Shown piece by piece: positions 7,421 to 17,203 of a stretch of DNA of 64,000 nt. The first letter of the stretch is position 1. The number at the start of each line of letters is the position of its first letter. The stretch is from Bacteroidota bacterium (GTDB lineage: Bacteria; Bacteroidota; Bacteroidia; Bacteroidales; CAIXZF01): positions 1 to 64,000 of the forward strand of contig JAKLIX010000017.1 of assembly GCA_022709385.1 (NCBI GenBank), read 5' to 3'. A program made the translations under genes and the position numbers. The notes beneath the pieces were generated by a model. It was not told the origin of the DNA. It worked only from the letters and a program-made list of their open reading frames with translations, and searched no databases.

Positions 7421-10387
7421 TCAGCGGACTACCACAAGCCTGAAAACCTGCGGATGGTTTTCCGTATCGGGTCTTATCAGGTATGTGCCGGCCGGAAGTT
7501 CCATCCGCAGTTCATTTGTTCCGGGTAAAACCTGCAAGGTCCGGTAAAAGCTGCCATCGGTCCTGTAAATGCTTACTTGCCGGCAGGGAGCTGACAACGG
7601 CAGGATGACTGTGCCGGCGCAGGGATTCGGGTAGGGCATCGACAGCTGTGTTTCATCTGCCGGGATTGCGAGGGGTATACCATGATGCACATTGATGAGC
7701 AAGGCATCGAAGGAACCTGCGTTTTGCAGTTCCTGTGAGCCGGATACAAGTTCGGGACTGGAGAAACTTCCGGCCAGGTAGAGGTTTCCATGGGTATCGG
7801 TCCGGAGGTCGTATGGAATTTCAGTTCCGCTGCCACCGGTCTCCATAACCCAACTCAAGTTCCACAGGCTGTCGAGGCAGATAATGAAAAGGTCTCCCAT
7901 CCCCTGGTGGCTGAGGGTCTGGTTTCCGATGGTCCAGCCGGGGCTGTCGAAACCGCCTGTCAGGACGAGATGCTGTCCGGTGGTGATTACCAGGCTGTTA
8001 ATACCTTCATTTCCTGTGGAGCCCATGCCGGTGGCTCGCGTCAGGGTACCGCCGGGGCTGTATTTCAACAGGAAAGCGTCGTTGGTTCCGCTGCCGGCGT
8101 TTTGGATATTCTGGACCGGGGTAATCAGTTCCGGGCTGCTGAAATAACCTCCGGTGATGACGGAACCATCTGCCTCAGCAGCCATGGCTGCGGCTTCTTC
8201 GTTCCCTGGTCCTCCAAGGCTTGCAGCCCAGAGGACATTGCTGTTTTCATCAAGGCTTGCGATGAATGCATCTGAGGCGCCGGCATTAGAAAGCTGGTAA
8301 GTGCCGAAAGCTAAGGTGGGACTGGTAAATGCACCGCAGACGATGATCCCGTTTCCATTGCTGCGTAGACAGTCATAAACGGTTTCGTTTCCGCTTCCGC
8401 CAAATGAAACAGCCCAGATGACATCTCCGGCGGCGTTCAGTTTTGCCAGGAAAATATCGTTGCTTCCCGGATTGCTGTTGGTAAGTGTGAAGTTATCCAG
8501 GAGCAGTTCCGGCCCGCTGAAATAGCCGCTGATGTATAAGTCCCCGTCCGGATTACTGCAGAGTGCATAAGCTTCTTCATCTCCCGTACTTCCGAAGCAC
8601 TTTGCCCATGCTGCTGTTCCCGAAGGATTGTATCCCGCTACAAAAATATCGGATGCCCCGGCATTGTGAATGACGTGGCTTCCAAAAGCCAGGCTGTCGC
8701 TGGTGTATGCTCCGGATGCATATATATTTCCATTTATGTCATGTGTAAGATCATAGACAGCTTCCCAGCCCGTTCCGCCGGCACTGTCGGCCCAGAGCAC
8801 ACTGCCAAGGGAGTCATATTTTACAAGGAAAACATCCGAGGTGCCGGGTCTGGCGTTATGCAGGCTTATGTTACCGAAAGTGATGGAAGGGCTGGAAAAA
8901 TATCCGGCCGTAACGATATTGGCCGCTCCGTCGGTAAGCATGGCCAGATTTTCATCAGGGCCACCACCCATGCCGCGCAGAGATCCGAGGGGAGTGCCTG
9001 CCGCATCGGTTTCGGTAAGGAAGAGTTCGTTGGTGCCGGGTGTCGGATTATACAACATTGCTGTGCCCGGGCTAAATGCATCACCTGAAAAATATCCGCA
9101 AAGCAACAACTTGCCTCCGGAATCCAGGCCAAGCCCGAAACCCTCCTCGTAGCCGCTGTTACCGAACGACCGTGCCCATTCAAAATTATCCGTATTGATC
9201 TTCAGCAGGAATACATCACTGTTGCCTGCATTGTTCAGCGTGGTATTTCCTGCCTGCATAGCAATACTGCTGAAGGAACCCGTAACATAAAGCTTGTTGT
9301 TGTTGTCGCAGCGTATGGCATAGGGAGCATCCCATGCCGTTCCGCCGGCCTGCAAAGCCCATTCTGCAATTCCGTTGCTGTTGTATTTTGTGATGAATAC
9401 ATCACTCGTTCCGGAAGTACTGTTCTGGAGCGTCGTACTGTTGAATTGTATGCTTGCACTGGTGAAATAGCCTGCCTGGTAGATGTTGCCATTCTGGTCG
9501 GTGCATATCCTGTAGGCTTCGTCGGTATTGCTGCCACCGGCACTCCGGGCCCAGGTAACAGCACCGGAAGCCGTGTACTTTACCAGGAAGAGGTTGGCCC
9601 ATCCCTGGTTTACCAGGCTGTTGCTGCCGAAAGTGAGTGTGGTACTTCCGAATCCGCCGGTCACCAGAATATTGCCCTGAGGATCGTAACATACCCCATA
9701 ACCGGCTTCTCCATAGTCGTTGCCTGCATGGGAACTCCACTGAACATTTCCGTTAAGGTCGTAGCTGACAAGGAAGAAGTCGCTGTAACCAGGCGATGCA
9801 TTCGTGTAGGTCTGAGAGCCAAACTGAATGCTGTTGCTCCCGAAATACCCGGTGATCACCGTTTCTCCGGCATCGTTCATCGAAACGGCGTATGCTTCAT
9901 CGTTCAGCGCGCCTCCGGCTGATGAGGCCCATATGACGCTGCCCTGGTTATCGAAAACCGCGGTAAAGATGTCAGTGTAGGTTGCGGCGGCATTGGCCAG
10001 GGTATAGGTTCCCATTGAGAAGGAAGCACTGGTAAAATATCCGCAGATACTGATCTTCCCGTTGCCGTCACCGCTGATACTGTATGCTTCTTCGTTCCCT
10101 TCGGCTCCTGCGCCGAAAAGCCAGAGCACTTCCCCTGAAGTGTCAAATGCCGCTACAAACAGGTCTGCTCCCCCGTAATTATACACCGTCAACGCTCCAA
10201 AGCTGAGCGAAGGACTGGTATAGGCGCCGCAGATATACCGCTTGCCACTGTTGTCCGTATAAACGGAATAGGCGCACTCATTGCCGCTGCCACCTGCTCT
10301 TTTTGCCCAGGAAACAGACGGGACCTGGGAGTGGACCGCAGATTGTGCGATAATTATAATTATGAAAATTAATGAGTTGCGTGTCAT
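7421..10387 (-). CDS. Secreted beta-propeller-repeat protein with T9SS sorting domain
   Basis: 988 residues from the ATG at 10387, which gives a clean signal peptide (MTRNSLIFIIIIIAQSAVHS); an ATG 21 bp upstream adds only polar residues. About 14 repeats of 60-65 residues follow, of the form W(A)xxxGGxxxDEAYxxxxDxxGNIYxxGYFxSxxxxFG, typical of SBBP/WD40-like propellers. The last 80 residues (MPYPNPCAGTVILPL, ending in PAGTYLIRPD and FRLVVVR) form a type A T9SS C-terminal domain. The protein should cross the outer membrane by T9SS and be released or anchored outside. Ligands are unknown. The gene at 57387 is a smaller relative. Confidence 0.88.
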   Translation of the reverse strand: MTRNSLIFIIIIIAQSAVHSQVPSVSWAKRAGGSGNECAYSVYTDNSGKRYICGAYTSPSLSFGALTVYNYGGADLFVAAFDTSGEVLWLFGAGAEGNEEAYSISGDGNGKISICGYFTSASFSMGTYTLANAAATYTDIFTAVFDNQGSVIWASSAGGALNDEAYAVSMNDAGETVITGYFGSNSIQFGSQTYTNASPGYSDFFLVSYDLNGNVQWSSHAGNDYGEAGYGVCYDPQGNILVTGGFGSTTLTFGSNSLVNQGWANLFLVKYTASGAVTWARSAGGSNTDEAYRICTDQNGNIYQAGYFTSASIQFNSTTLQNSTSGTSDVFITKYNSNGIAEWALQAGGTAWDAPYAIRCDNNNKLYVTGSFSSIAMQAGNTTLNNAGNSDVFLLKINTDNFEWARSFGNSGYEEGFGLGLDSGGKLLLCGYFSGDAFSPGTAMLYNPTPGTNELFLTETDAAGTPLGSLRGMGGGPDENLAMLTDGAANIVTAGYFSSPSITFGNISLHNARPGTSDVFLVKYDSLGSVLWADSAGGTGWEAVYDLTHDINGNIYASGAYTSDSLAFGSHVIHNAGASDIFVAGYNPSGTAAWAKCFGSTGDEEAYALCSNPDGDLYISGYFSGPELLLDNFTLTNSNPGSNDIFLAKLNAAGDVIWAVSFGGSGNETVYDCLRSNGNGIIVCGAFTSPTLAFGTYQLSNAGASDAFIASLDENSNVLWAASLGGPGNEEAAAMAAEADGSVITGGYFSSPELITPVQNIQNAGSGTNDAFLLKYSPGGTLTRATGMGSTGNEGINSLVITTGQHLVLTGGFDSPGWTIGNQTLSHQGMGDLFIICLDSLWNLSWVMETGGSGTEIPYDLRTDTHGNLYLAGSFSSPELVSGSQELQNAGSFDALLINVHHGIPLAIPADETQLSMPYPNPCAGTVILPLSAPCRQVSIYRTDGSFYRTLQVLPGTNELRMELPAGTYLIRPDTENHPQVFRLVVVR

Positions 10388-10433
10388 TCTGTCGATGTGT
10401 TGATGCATCTGCCGGGTTTTTTATTCAAGCCTG

Positions 10434-10441
10434 CAAAAGTA
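10434..10441 (-). promoter_or_regulatory. Candidate -7 element for the propeller-protein gene
   Basis: The minus strand reads TACTTTTG (TAnnTTTG), 46 bp upstream of the chosen ATG. The -33 region is not clear. Confidence 0.42.
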
Positions 10442-10594
10442 GGGGATATTTTGAATGGCTGTGTTCCCGGAAATATGAAAGAGCCTGAATGTTTTTTTAT
10501 TTTGCCTGAACCAAGATGTTAATAAAGTGTTACTTTTTACGAGTGGAATGCCTGCCGTTTTTTCTCTTGAAATAGCTGTATATTCAAATATGTG

Positions 10595-10602
10595 TATCTT
10601 TG
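10595..10602 (+). promoter_or_regulatory. Candidate -7 element for icd
   Basis: The plus strand reads TATCTTTG (TAnnTTTG), 66 bp upstream of the icd ATG. The nearest TTG lies 25 bp before it, slightly farther than usual. Confidence 0.45.
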
Positions 10603-10668
10603 CATAAGAAAAACGATGGTTTTCCGTGACAAGATTGTTCACAACTAAACTTTTACTATTAAACAGAC

Positions 10669-11949
10669 ATGGAAGGACAAAAGATCAGTATGGTGGCAGG
10701 CAGGCTTCATGTGCCTGATTATCCGGTTATTCCTTTTATTGAAGGGGACGGTACCGGGCCCGATATCTGGCGGGCATCGGTAAAGGTTTTCGATGCTGCT
10801 GTCATGAAGGCTTATGCGGGCAGGCGGAAGATCATCTGGAAGGAGGTACTGGCAGGGGAGAAGGCTTATGAACGGACAGGCTCCTGGTTGCCGGAGGAAA
10901 GCCTTCAGGCTTTCCGCGATCATATTGTCGGGATCAAAGGTCCTCTGACCACGCCCATCGGCGGCGGCATCCGTTCCCTGAACGTTGCGCTTCGCCAGGA
11001 GCTTGACCTTTACGTATGCCTGCGGCCGGTAAGATATTTCAATGGCGTTCCCTCACCGGTGAAACATCCGGAATGGGTTGATATGCACATCTTCCGGGAA
11101 AATACGGAGGATATTTACGCCGGCATTGAATATATGCACGGCGACCCTCAGAACGACAAGCTGAAACATTTCCTGATAACAGAGATGGGTGTCAGGAAGA
11201 TCCGTTTTCCTGAGACCACTTCACTGGGGATCAAACCGGTGTCGCTTGAAGGAACGGAGCGGCTGGTCAGGGCTGCCATTGAATATGCCCTGCGCCGGAA
11301 GCTTCCTTCGGTGACCCTGGTCCATAAGGGGAACATTATGAAGTTTACGGAGGGTGCATTTAAGAACTGGGGGTATGCACTGGCTGAAAGGGAATTTCCG
11401 GGTAAGACCTTTACCTGGGCAGCTTACGACAGGATTGCGGAGAAGGAGGGAAAGGACAAGGCTGAACTTGCCATGAAGCAAGCTGAGGATGAAGGCAGGC
11501 TGATCATCAAGGATGTGATTGCCGATGCCTTTCTGCAGCAGATCCTTACCCGGCCTAAGGAGTACAGTGTGATTGCCACGCTGAACCTGAACGGCGACTA
11601 TATCAGCGATGCGCTGGCTGCCATGGTGGGCGGCATTGGTATCGCTCCCGGGGCCAACATCAATTTCCAGAATGGCTATGCCATTTTTGAAGCCACGCAT
11701 GGCACGGCACCCAAGTATGCCGGTCTCGACATGGTCAATCCCGGCTCCGTCATCCTTTCCGGAGCCCTGATGTTCGAATACCTTGGCTGGCAGGAAGCTG
11801 CCGACCTGGTTTACCGTGGCATGGAAGCCGCCATTCAGGCAAAGACTGTTACCTATGATTTTCACCGCCTGATGGAAGGAGCCGTTAAACTGGGTTGTTC
11901 CGGCTTTGGTGACGCTGTTGTTGAAAAAGTTATGAATGATAACCAATAA
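10669..11949 (+). CDS. icd: Isocitrate dehydrogenase (NADP-dependent type)
   Basis: 426 residues, close to the bacterial homodimeric enzyme. Oxidatively decarboxylates isocitrate to 2-oxoglutarate. The substrate loop [13 protein letters not shown] (98-110) contains the serine that binds isocitrate and is phosphorylated in enteric bacteria. [14 protein letters not shown] (21-34) and [14 protein letters not shown] are further family signatures, with [14 protein letters not shown] and [11 protein letters not shown] near the C-terminus. It lies 14 bp before gltA on the same strand, so the two steps of the oxidative branch to 2-oxoglutarate appear co-transcribed. Cofactor preference is inferred from family, not tested by residue. 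Confidence 0.95.
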   Translation: MEGQKISMVAGRLHVPDYPVIPFIEGDGTGPDIWRASVKVFDAAVMKAYAGRRKIIWKEVLAGEKAYERTGSWLPEESLQAFRDHIVGIKGPLTTPIGGGIRSLNVALRQELDLYVCLRPVRYFNGVPSPVKHPEWVDMHIFRENTEDIYAGIEYMHGDPQNDKLKHFLITEMGVRKIRFPETTSLGIKPVSLEGTERLVRAAIEYALRRKLPSVTLVHKGNIMKFTEGAFKNWGYALAEREFPGKTFTWAAYDRIAEKEGKDKAELAMKQAEDEGRLIIKDVIADAFLQQILTRPKEYSVIATLNLNGDYISDALAAMVGGIGIAPGANINFQNGYAIFEATHGTAPKYAGLDMVNPGSVILSGALMFEYLGWQEAADLVYRGMEAAIQAKTVTYDFHRLMEGAVKLGCSGFGDAVVEKVMNDNQ

Positions 11950-11963
11950 ATAATGTAAGTGCT

Positions 11964-13304
11964 ATGTCACGTTTGAAGGATAAACTGCATGATAAGATCG
12001 AGGCACAACGCCCGCGCATCAACAAGCTGCTGAAGGAATACGGGGATGTGATCATCGATGAGGTCACCGTGAGCCAGGTGATCGGCGGAATGAGAGGCAT
12101 CAAAAGCCTGATTTCCGATATTTCTTATCTGGACCCTTTTGAGGGTATTCGCTACCGGGGATATACGCTCCCGGAGATATTCGAGAAACTGCCAAAACCG
12201 GCGGGAGCCGATATGCCTTATGTGGAAGGCTTGGTATACCTGCTGCTTACGGGAGACATTCCCACCGAGAAGGAAGTGGAGGAGGTGCTCGATGAATTCC
12301 AGAAACGGCGTATCCTGCCGCGTTATGTTTACGAGGTGATCGATGCCATGCCATGCTGCAGTCACCCGATGACCATACTGTCGTCTGCTATTATGACCAT
12401 GCAACGGGAAAGTTTCTTTGCCAAGAAGTATAAAAGCGGTATCAACAAGCTGGAGTACTGGGATTCGACCTATGAGGATGCCATGAACCTGCTTGCCAAG
12501 TTGCCGGAAATTGGAACCTACATTTATACCAAACTCTACCGTGACGGAAAACGGATACAGCAGAATCCCAACCTGGATTTCGGGAGCAACTTTGCTCATA
12601 TGCTGGGATTTGAAAAGCCCTTCGACGAAGTTTCGAGATTGTATTTCATCATCCATGCCGATCATGAGGCCGGTAATGTGAGCGCCCATACCGGTCATCT
12701 GGTGGCAAGTTCTCTGGCTGATGTTTACCTGAGCATCGCTTCCATGATCAACGGCCTGGCCGGACCATTGCACGGTCTTGCCAACCAGGAAGTACTGCGA
12801 TGGCTGATCGAGCTTTATGATAAAATGGAAGGGAAAATTCCCACTGAGGATGAGATGAGGCAATATGTATGGGATACCCTCAATGCCGGACATGTGGTCC
12901 CCGGCTTCGGCCATGCGGTGCTCCGCAAGACCGATCCCCGTTACATGCTGCAGCGGGAGTTCTCCCTGAAGCACCTGCCCGAAGATCCCATCTTTAAGTA
13001 TGTGGATCTGCTGTATAAGGTTGTCCCGCCCATCCTGCTGGAACAGGGTAAGGCAAAAAATCCCTGGCCCAATGTGGATGCTCAGTCCGGAGCTGTTCTC
13101 TGGCATTACGGCCTCAGAGAATATGATTTTTATACCGTGATGTTTGGTATCGGACGTGCCATCGGCATTTGTGCCAACATCGTCTGGGACCGTGCCCTCG
13201 GCTTCCCGCTCGAACGGCCAAAGAGCATCACTACCGACATGGTGGAAAAGGTGGCTTTTAATCCCAAGGCCAAGCGCAGTAAAAAGAAAGGTTCAGCCGA
13301 GTAA
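11964..13304 (+). CDS. gltA: Citrate synthase (eukaryote-like type I)
   Basis: 446 residues. Condenses oxaloacetate and acetyl-CoA to citrate. Active-site segments are HADHEAGNVSAHT (231-243), GPLHGLANQE (267-276, catalytic His) and GFGHAVLRKTDPR (314-326, second His and the Asp-containing loop). The N-terminal LKEYGDVIIDEVTVSQVIGGMRGI and the overall length match the mitochondrial-type enzyme seen in several Bacteroidota, rather than the hexameric NADH-regulated proteobacterial form. The C-terminus is a basic tail (KAKRSKKKGSAE). It follows icd directly. No aconitase gene is in the window. Confidence 0.95.
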   Translation: MSRLKDKLHDKIEAQRPRINKLLKEYGDVIIDEVTVSQVIGGMRGIKSLISDISYLDPFEGIRYRGYTLPEIFEKLPKPAGADMPYVEGLVYLLLTGDIPTEKEVEEVLDEFQKRRILPRYVYEVIDAMPCCSHPMTILSSAIMTMQRESFFAKKYKSGINKLEYWDSTYEDAMNLLAKLPEIGTYIYTKLYRDGKRIQQNPNLDFGSNFAHMLGFEKPFDEVSRLYFIIHADHEAGNVSAHTGHLVASSLADVYLSIASMINGLAGPLHGLANQEVLRWLIELYDKMEGKIPTEDEMRQYVWDTLNAGHVVPGFGHAVLRKTDPRYMLQREFSLKHLPEDPIFKYVDLLYKVVPPILLEQGKAKNPWPNVDAQSGAVLWHYGLREYDFYTVMFGIGRAIGICANIVWDRALGFPLERPKSITTDMVEKVAFNPKAKRSKKKGSAE

Positions 13305-13338
13305 GTTCTCCTGAACCTGAAATCTTAGTATTCCGCTT

Positions 13339-13358
13339 TACCCTGGCGATGCAGGGTA
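13339..13358 (+). terminator. Hairpin after gltA, possible terminator
   Basis: TACCCTG and CAGGGTA form a perfect 7-bp stem around GCGATG, 35 bp after the gltA stop. No T-run follows, so a classical intrinsic terminator is uncertain. Confidence 0.35.
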
Positions 13359-13483
13359 TCGGTGCCGTAAACGCTTAGCCTGAACCTTACAGAAGGTTTA
13401 ACCGAATTCCTATCTTGCCCTGAATCATGCAGGAGATGAAGCATTCATTCTGACTTTGTTTATCAACCATCTTGATCATTTTT

Positions 13484-13942
13484 ATGCCTTACCTTAAACA
13501 GCAACAATACCTTCCGGTATCACCCGAACACGCCTGGAAATTTTTCAGCAACCCGTCCAATCTCAATGCAGTGACCCCTCCAGGTCTCGACTTCAGGATC
13601 ACATCAGAAGTGCCGGATTCCATGTATGAGGGTTTGATGATCACATACAGCCTGAAGCCCATGCTTAAGGTATCCCTCACCTGGTGGACAGAGATCACCC
13701 ATATTGTTGAGGGTAAATACTTTATAGATGAACAACGAAAAGGACCCTACCGGATCTGGCATCATGAACATCATTTTGAACCAAAGGGACAGGGGGTATT
13801 GATGACCGATATTTTGTATTACGATATCGGGAAGTCTTTCTTCGGATGGCTTGCAGGCCGGATTTTTGTGCATCGCCGTGTGAGGCAGATCTTTGCATAC
13901 CGGCGTCAGGCGCTTGAAAAATATTTTTCGGTTCCCCGCTAA
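13484..13942 (+). CDS. SRPBCC-family ligand-binding protein
   Basis: 152 residues from the ATG at 13484; an in-frame TTG 12 bp upstream is less likely. The pattern YLPVSPEHAWKFFSNPSNLN, then LTWWTEITHIVEGKYFIDEQ and a C-terminal helix RRVRQIFAYRRQALEKYF fits the START/SRPBCC helix-grip fold, which encloses a hydrophobic ligand. Members of this subgroup are often annotated as cell-division inhibitors or cyclases, without firm evidence. The gene is isolated between gltA and a lipoprotein gene, so its context gives no role. Confidence 0.8.
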   Translation: MPYLKQQQYLPVSPEHAWKFFSNPSNLNAVTPPGLDFRITSEVPDSMYEGLMITYSLKPMLKVSLTWWTEITHIVEGKYFIDEQRKGPYRIWHHEHHFEPKGQGVLMTDILYYDIGKSFFGWLAGRIFVHRRVRQIFAYRRQALEKYFSVPR

Positions 13943-14057
13943 GGTTTTATACCGAAAGCACACAGGAATGCGGATAAAGTGTTTTCAGCGTCATCGGTAT
14001 CACTGATGATAACTGAAAATTGCTTCGCATTTTCACTCAGATTCAGTATAATCTCTC

Positions 14058-14088
14058 TTGACAACGGGGTTTTAATTTATTATATTTG
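14058..14088 (+). promoter_or_regulatory. Bacteroidota-type promoter before the FISUMP lipoprotein
   Basis: TTG at 14058-14060, a 20-bp spacer and TATATTTG at 14081-14088 match the TTG-N20-TAnnTTTG consensus. It lies about 75 bp before the chosen ATG at 14162. Confidence 0.55.
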
Positions 14089-14161
14089 TGCAAATTGACG
14101 GAGGAATCCCATGGCACCTTCAGGAAGCCTCTACGGGTATTCACCGGGATTTGCCGGGACG

Positions 14162-14848
14162 ATGAAGCTTCTTGCTCTCATGTTGCTGTGTGTTTGTTTG
14201 TGCATCACGGCTTGCAAGAAGGATGCGGAAGATGATCCGCTTGCCAATGTTCCCGCCACGGTTACCGACCTGGACGGGAATCTCTATCACACCCTTCGGA
14301 TCGGGACACAGGTCTGGTTGGTCGAGAACCTGAAAACCACCACTTACGCCAATGGAGATCCCATCCCAATGGTAAGTTTGTCTGGCGGCTGGGCTGGACT
14401 GGTGAGCGGTGCGTATTGCAATTACCTGAATAGTGAATACATGGCGGCTGATTACGGGAGGCTGTATAATTTTTTTGCCGTGAGTGATCCCAGGGGATTG
14501 GCGCCTGCCGGCTTCCGGGTGGCCACTGATGAGGACTGGAAAGCCCTGATTGCCTTTTTGGGGGGTGAGAACGGTGCCGGTGGCAAACTCAAGGAAAGCG
14601 GAACCGTGCACTGGATTACACCAAACACTGAAGGCAGCAATGGCAGCGGTTTTACGGCGCTGCCCGGAGGAACCTGCAACCTGCTGGGCGTGTTTTTTGG
14701 CCTTGGAGAATTTGGGTACTGGTGGACTTCAAGCGAAAGCTGCTCTTTTTACGCACGGAGCTATATGATGTATTATAATTCCTGTTGTATCACCGGATCG
14801 ACCAATGATAAAAAATTCGGCTTTTCGGTGCGTTGTGTCATGCAGTGA
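14162..14848 (+). CDS. FISUMP-domain lipoprotein
   Basis: 228 residues from the ATG at 14162, chosen because it gives a lipoprotein signal (MKLLALMLLCVCLCITAC, lipobox ITAC); an upstream ATG at 14111 would bury it. The body is a Fibrobacter succinogenes major paralogous domain: TDLDGNLYHTLRIGTQVWLV with ENLKTTTYANGDPIP, the YGRLYNFFAVSD turn, APAGFRVATDEDWKAL, and a closing YWWTSSES...SVRC segment. Such proteins are surface or outer-membrane lipoproteins common in Bacteroidota and Fibrobacteres, with no established function. The gene is monocistronic. Confidence 0.88.
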   Translation: MKLLALMLLCVCLCITACKKDAEDDPLANVPATVTDLDGNLYHTLRIGTQVWLVENLKTTTYANGDPIPMVSLSGGWAGLVSGAYCNYLNSEYMAADYGRLYNFFAVSDPRGLAPAGFRVATDEDWKALIAFLGGENGAGGKLKESGTVHWITPNTEGSNGSGFTALPGGTCNLLGVFFGLGEFGYWWTSSESCSFYARSYMMYYNSCCITGSTNDKKFGFSVRCVMQ

Positions 14849-14889
14849 TTATTTGCGCATTTAGAATCTTTCTAAATCAGTCAATTCCC

Positions 14890-14920
14890 TTGCACAGCTT
14901 CGCAGAAATCCTTAGGTTTG
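14890..14920 (+). promoter_or_regulatory. Bacteroidota-type promoter for iorAB
   Basis: TTG at 14890-14892, a 20-bp spacer and TAGGTTTG at 14913-14920, 37 bp before the iorA ATG. This is among the best promoter matches in the window. Confidence 0.6.
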
Positions 14921-14957
14921 TTTCCGGGAGTTTACTATCATTAATACTATCTGAACG

Positions 14958-16574
14958 ATGCAAAAGTTATTGTTACTGGGTGACGAAGCGATCGCCCAGG
15001 CTGCCATTGATGCCGGATTATCTGCCATTTATGCCTATCCCGGCACCCCTTCCACCGAGATCAATGAATATATCTATCATTCAAGAGAAGCGAAGGAGAA
15101 AGGAATTATTTCCTCATGGGTGGCCAATGAAAAGACAGCGATGGAAGCTGCCCTTGGTGTTTCCTATGCCGGCAAGCGGGCCATGACGGCTATGAAGCAT
15201 GTGGGTCTGAATGTGGCTGCAGATCCGTTTATGAATTCTGCCATAACCGGGGCAAACGGAGGCCTGTTGTTTGTAGCATGCGATGATCCTTCCATGCATT
15301 CTTCCCAGAATGAGCAGGATTCCCGATGCTACGGAAAGTTTGCTTTGCTGCCGATCCTTGAGCCGGCCAACCAGCAGGAAGCATACGACATGACCCGCTT
15401 CGCCTTCGACTTTTCGGAAAAGTATGGTGTCCCTGTATTGATGAGGTTGACTACCCGTCTCGCTCATTCAAGGGCCGGCGTGGCGCGCAGTGAATCGCGG
15501 GAACAAAACCCGCTGAGCCTGCCGGCCAACCACAGACAGTTTATTCTGCTTCCTGTGAACGCCCGTCGGCAGTATAAAAAGCTGCTCGGACAATTTCCTG
15601 AATTCGAAAGGGAATCGGAAGTCAGCGGTTTCAATTCATATGAGGACGGGCCGGATACCAGGCTCGGAATCATCGCCTGCGGCATCGCCTACAACTACCT
15701 GAAGGAGAATTATCCGGGCGGCAAGGTCCCCCACCCGCTGGTGAAGGTAGGAATGTATCCCTGTCCAAAAAACCATATCACCCGTCTGTACGAAAGCTGC
15801 GATGAAATCCTGGTGCTGGAGGACGGGCACCCCTTGATCGAGGAATTGCTCAGGGGCATGTTAAGCAGGGGGAAAAGCGTCCATGGCCGGCTCGATGGTT
15901 TTGTCCCGAGAGACGGGGAGCTTAATCCGTCTATCGTTGCCAAAGCCCTGGGCTTTGCCGAGGTTCCGTCAGTCCCCGTTCCCGACGTGGTGGTGGGAAG
16001 GCCCCCCTCACTTTGCGGGGGATGTCCGCACATCTATACTTATAATGCACTTAATGAGGCACTTACTGAGTATGCAAAGGGGAGAGTCTTTTCCGACATC
16101 GGCTGTTATACCCTGGGTGCCCTTGAACCTTTCGATGCCATCAATACCTGTGTGGACATGGGAGCCTCCATCACCATGGCCAAAGGAGCTGCGGATGTGG
16201 GACTGTCGCCTGCGGTAGCGGTGATAGGGGATTCCACTTTCACCCATTCGGGGATTACCGGACTGCTGGATTGTGTGAACGACGGCAGCAATGTGAAGGT
16301 GCTGATTCTCGACAATGCGACCACGGCCATGACCGGCGGGCAACCTTCAGCCGCAACGGGCCGGATAGAGGCTATTTGCAAAGGCCTGGGTGTGGAAGAC
16401 ACACACATCATCGTGCTGAATCCGTCCCCCAAATACCATGAGGAAAACCTTGCCATCATGAAGAAGGAACTGGAATATCAGGGGGTTTCCGTGATCATTC
16501 CCCGCAGGGAGTGTATACAGACTGCCACCAAGCGTAAAAAATCAGAGATTAAGGCGAAAAAAGCAGAATTATAA
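14958..16574 (+). CDS. iorA: Indolepyruvate ferredoxin oxidoreductase, alpha subunit (short form)
   Basis: 538 residues. With IorB it oxidatively decarboxylates aryl pyruvates to aryl-acetyl-CoA using thiamine diphosphate (TPP) and ferredoxin. The N-terminal pyrimidine-binding half starts LLLGDEAIAQAAIDAGLSAI with YPGTPSTEINEY. A CGGCPH motif sits near 353, and the TPP-binding GDSTFTHSGITGLLD segment starts near 423. The classical alpha subunit ends in a two-cluster ferredoxin domain. Here the protein stops after RRECIQTATKRKKSEIKAKK with no CxxCxxC set, so the domain is absent, as I recall for other Bacteroidales. iorB follows 32 bp downstream. Confidence 0.93.
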   Translation: MQKLLLLGDEAIAQAAIDAGLSAIYAYPGTPSTEINEYIYHSREAKEKGIISSWVANEKTAMEAALGVSYAGKRAMTAMKHVGLNVAADPFMNSAITGANGGLLFVACDDPSMHSSQNEQDSRCYGKFALLPILEPANQQEAYDMTRFAFDFSEKYGVPVLMRLTTRLAHSRAGVARSESREQNPLSLPANHRQFILLPVNARRQYKKLLGQFPEFERESEVSGFNSYEDGPDTRLGIIACGIAYNYLKENYPGGKVPHPLVKVGMYPCPKNHITRLYESCDEILVLEDGHPLIEELLRGMLSRGKSVHGRLDGFVPRDGELNPSIVAKALGFAEVPSVPVPDVVVGRPPSLCGGCPHIYTYNALNEALTEYAKGRVFSDIGCYTLGALEPFDAINTCVDMGASITMAKGAADVGLSPAVAVIGDSTFTHSGITGLLDCVNDGSNVKVLILDNATTAMTGGQPSAATGRIEAICKGLGVEDTHIIVLNPSPKYHEENLAIMKKELEYQGVSVIIPRRECIQTATKRKKSEIKAKKAEL

Positions 16575-16606
16575 TCAGCCAATACAACTTAAAAGTTTTT
16601 TTGAAG

Positions 16607-17203
16607 ATGAAGAAAGATATTATCCTGGCTGGTGTGGGTGGTCAGGGCATTTTGTCCATCGCTGCCACTATCGGAATGGCTGCCATCAAACGCGGCATGT
16701 ACCTCAAACAATCAGAAGTGCACGGAATGAGCCAGCGGGGCGGAGATGTTTCCTCTAACCTCAGGATATCCGATGAACCCGTTTTTTCCGACCTGATCCC
16801 CAGGGGCCTTGCCGATATGATCATCGCGGTGGAACCCATGGAGAGCCTCAGGCACCTTCCCATGCTGTCGCCGGAAGGCTGGCTGATCACCAACATAAAA
16901 CCCTACATTAACATCCGTAATTATCCTGAAATTGAAAAGGTGCTGGCTGAGCTGGAGAAGGTTCCCCATCATGTGGCCCTCGATGCTGATGGTATTGCAC
17001 GTGATCTGGGAGCCGCCAAATCTGCCAATATGGTGATACTCGGTGCTGCAGCTCCCTTTTTATCTTTTTCATTTGAACAACTGGAAGATGCCATCAGGAG
17101 CATCTTTGGCAGAAAAGGAGAAGAGGTGATCCGGATCAACCTTGAAGCACTGAAGGCCGGCAGGGATGTAGCCATCAGCAGTACACGGATTCAGGCAGGT
17201 TAG
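16607..17203 (+). CDS. iorB: Indolepyruvate ferredoxin oxidoreductase, beta subunit
   Basis: 198 residues from the ATG at 16607; an in-frame TTG two codons earlier is unlikely. It is the gamma-type domain of 2-oxoacid ferredoxin oxidoreductases, with DIILAGVGGQGILSIAATIG and the conserved KQSEVHGMSQRGGDV loop that meets the active site. Partner of IorA in aromatic amino-acid fermentation or, running in reverse, aryl-acetate assimilation. Its stop codon overlaps the stop of the opposing MOSC-MogA gene by a few bases (17200-17203), leaving no room for a separate terminator. Confidence 0.93.
   Translation: MKKDIILAGVGGQGILSIAATIGMAAIKRGMYLKQSEVHGMSQRGGDVSSNLRISDEPVFSDLIPRGLADMIIAVEPMESLRHLPMLSPEGWLITNIKPYINIRNYPEIEKVLAELEKVPHHVALDADGIARDLGAAKSANMVILGAAAPFLSFSFEQLEDAIRSIFGRKGEEVIRINLEALKAGRDVAISSTRIQAG

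Noticed and set aside
11967..13106. Long open frame on the minus strand opposite gltA (379 codons)
   Set aside because: Antisense shadow of a well-conserved gene; no family resemblance and composition follows the codon pattern of gltA.
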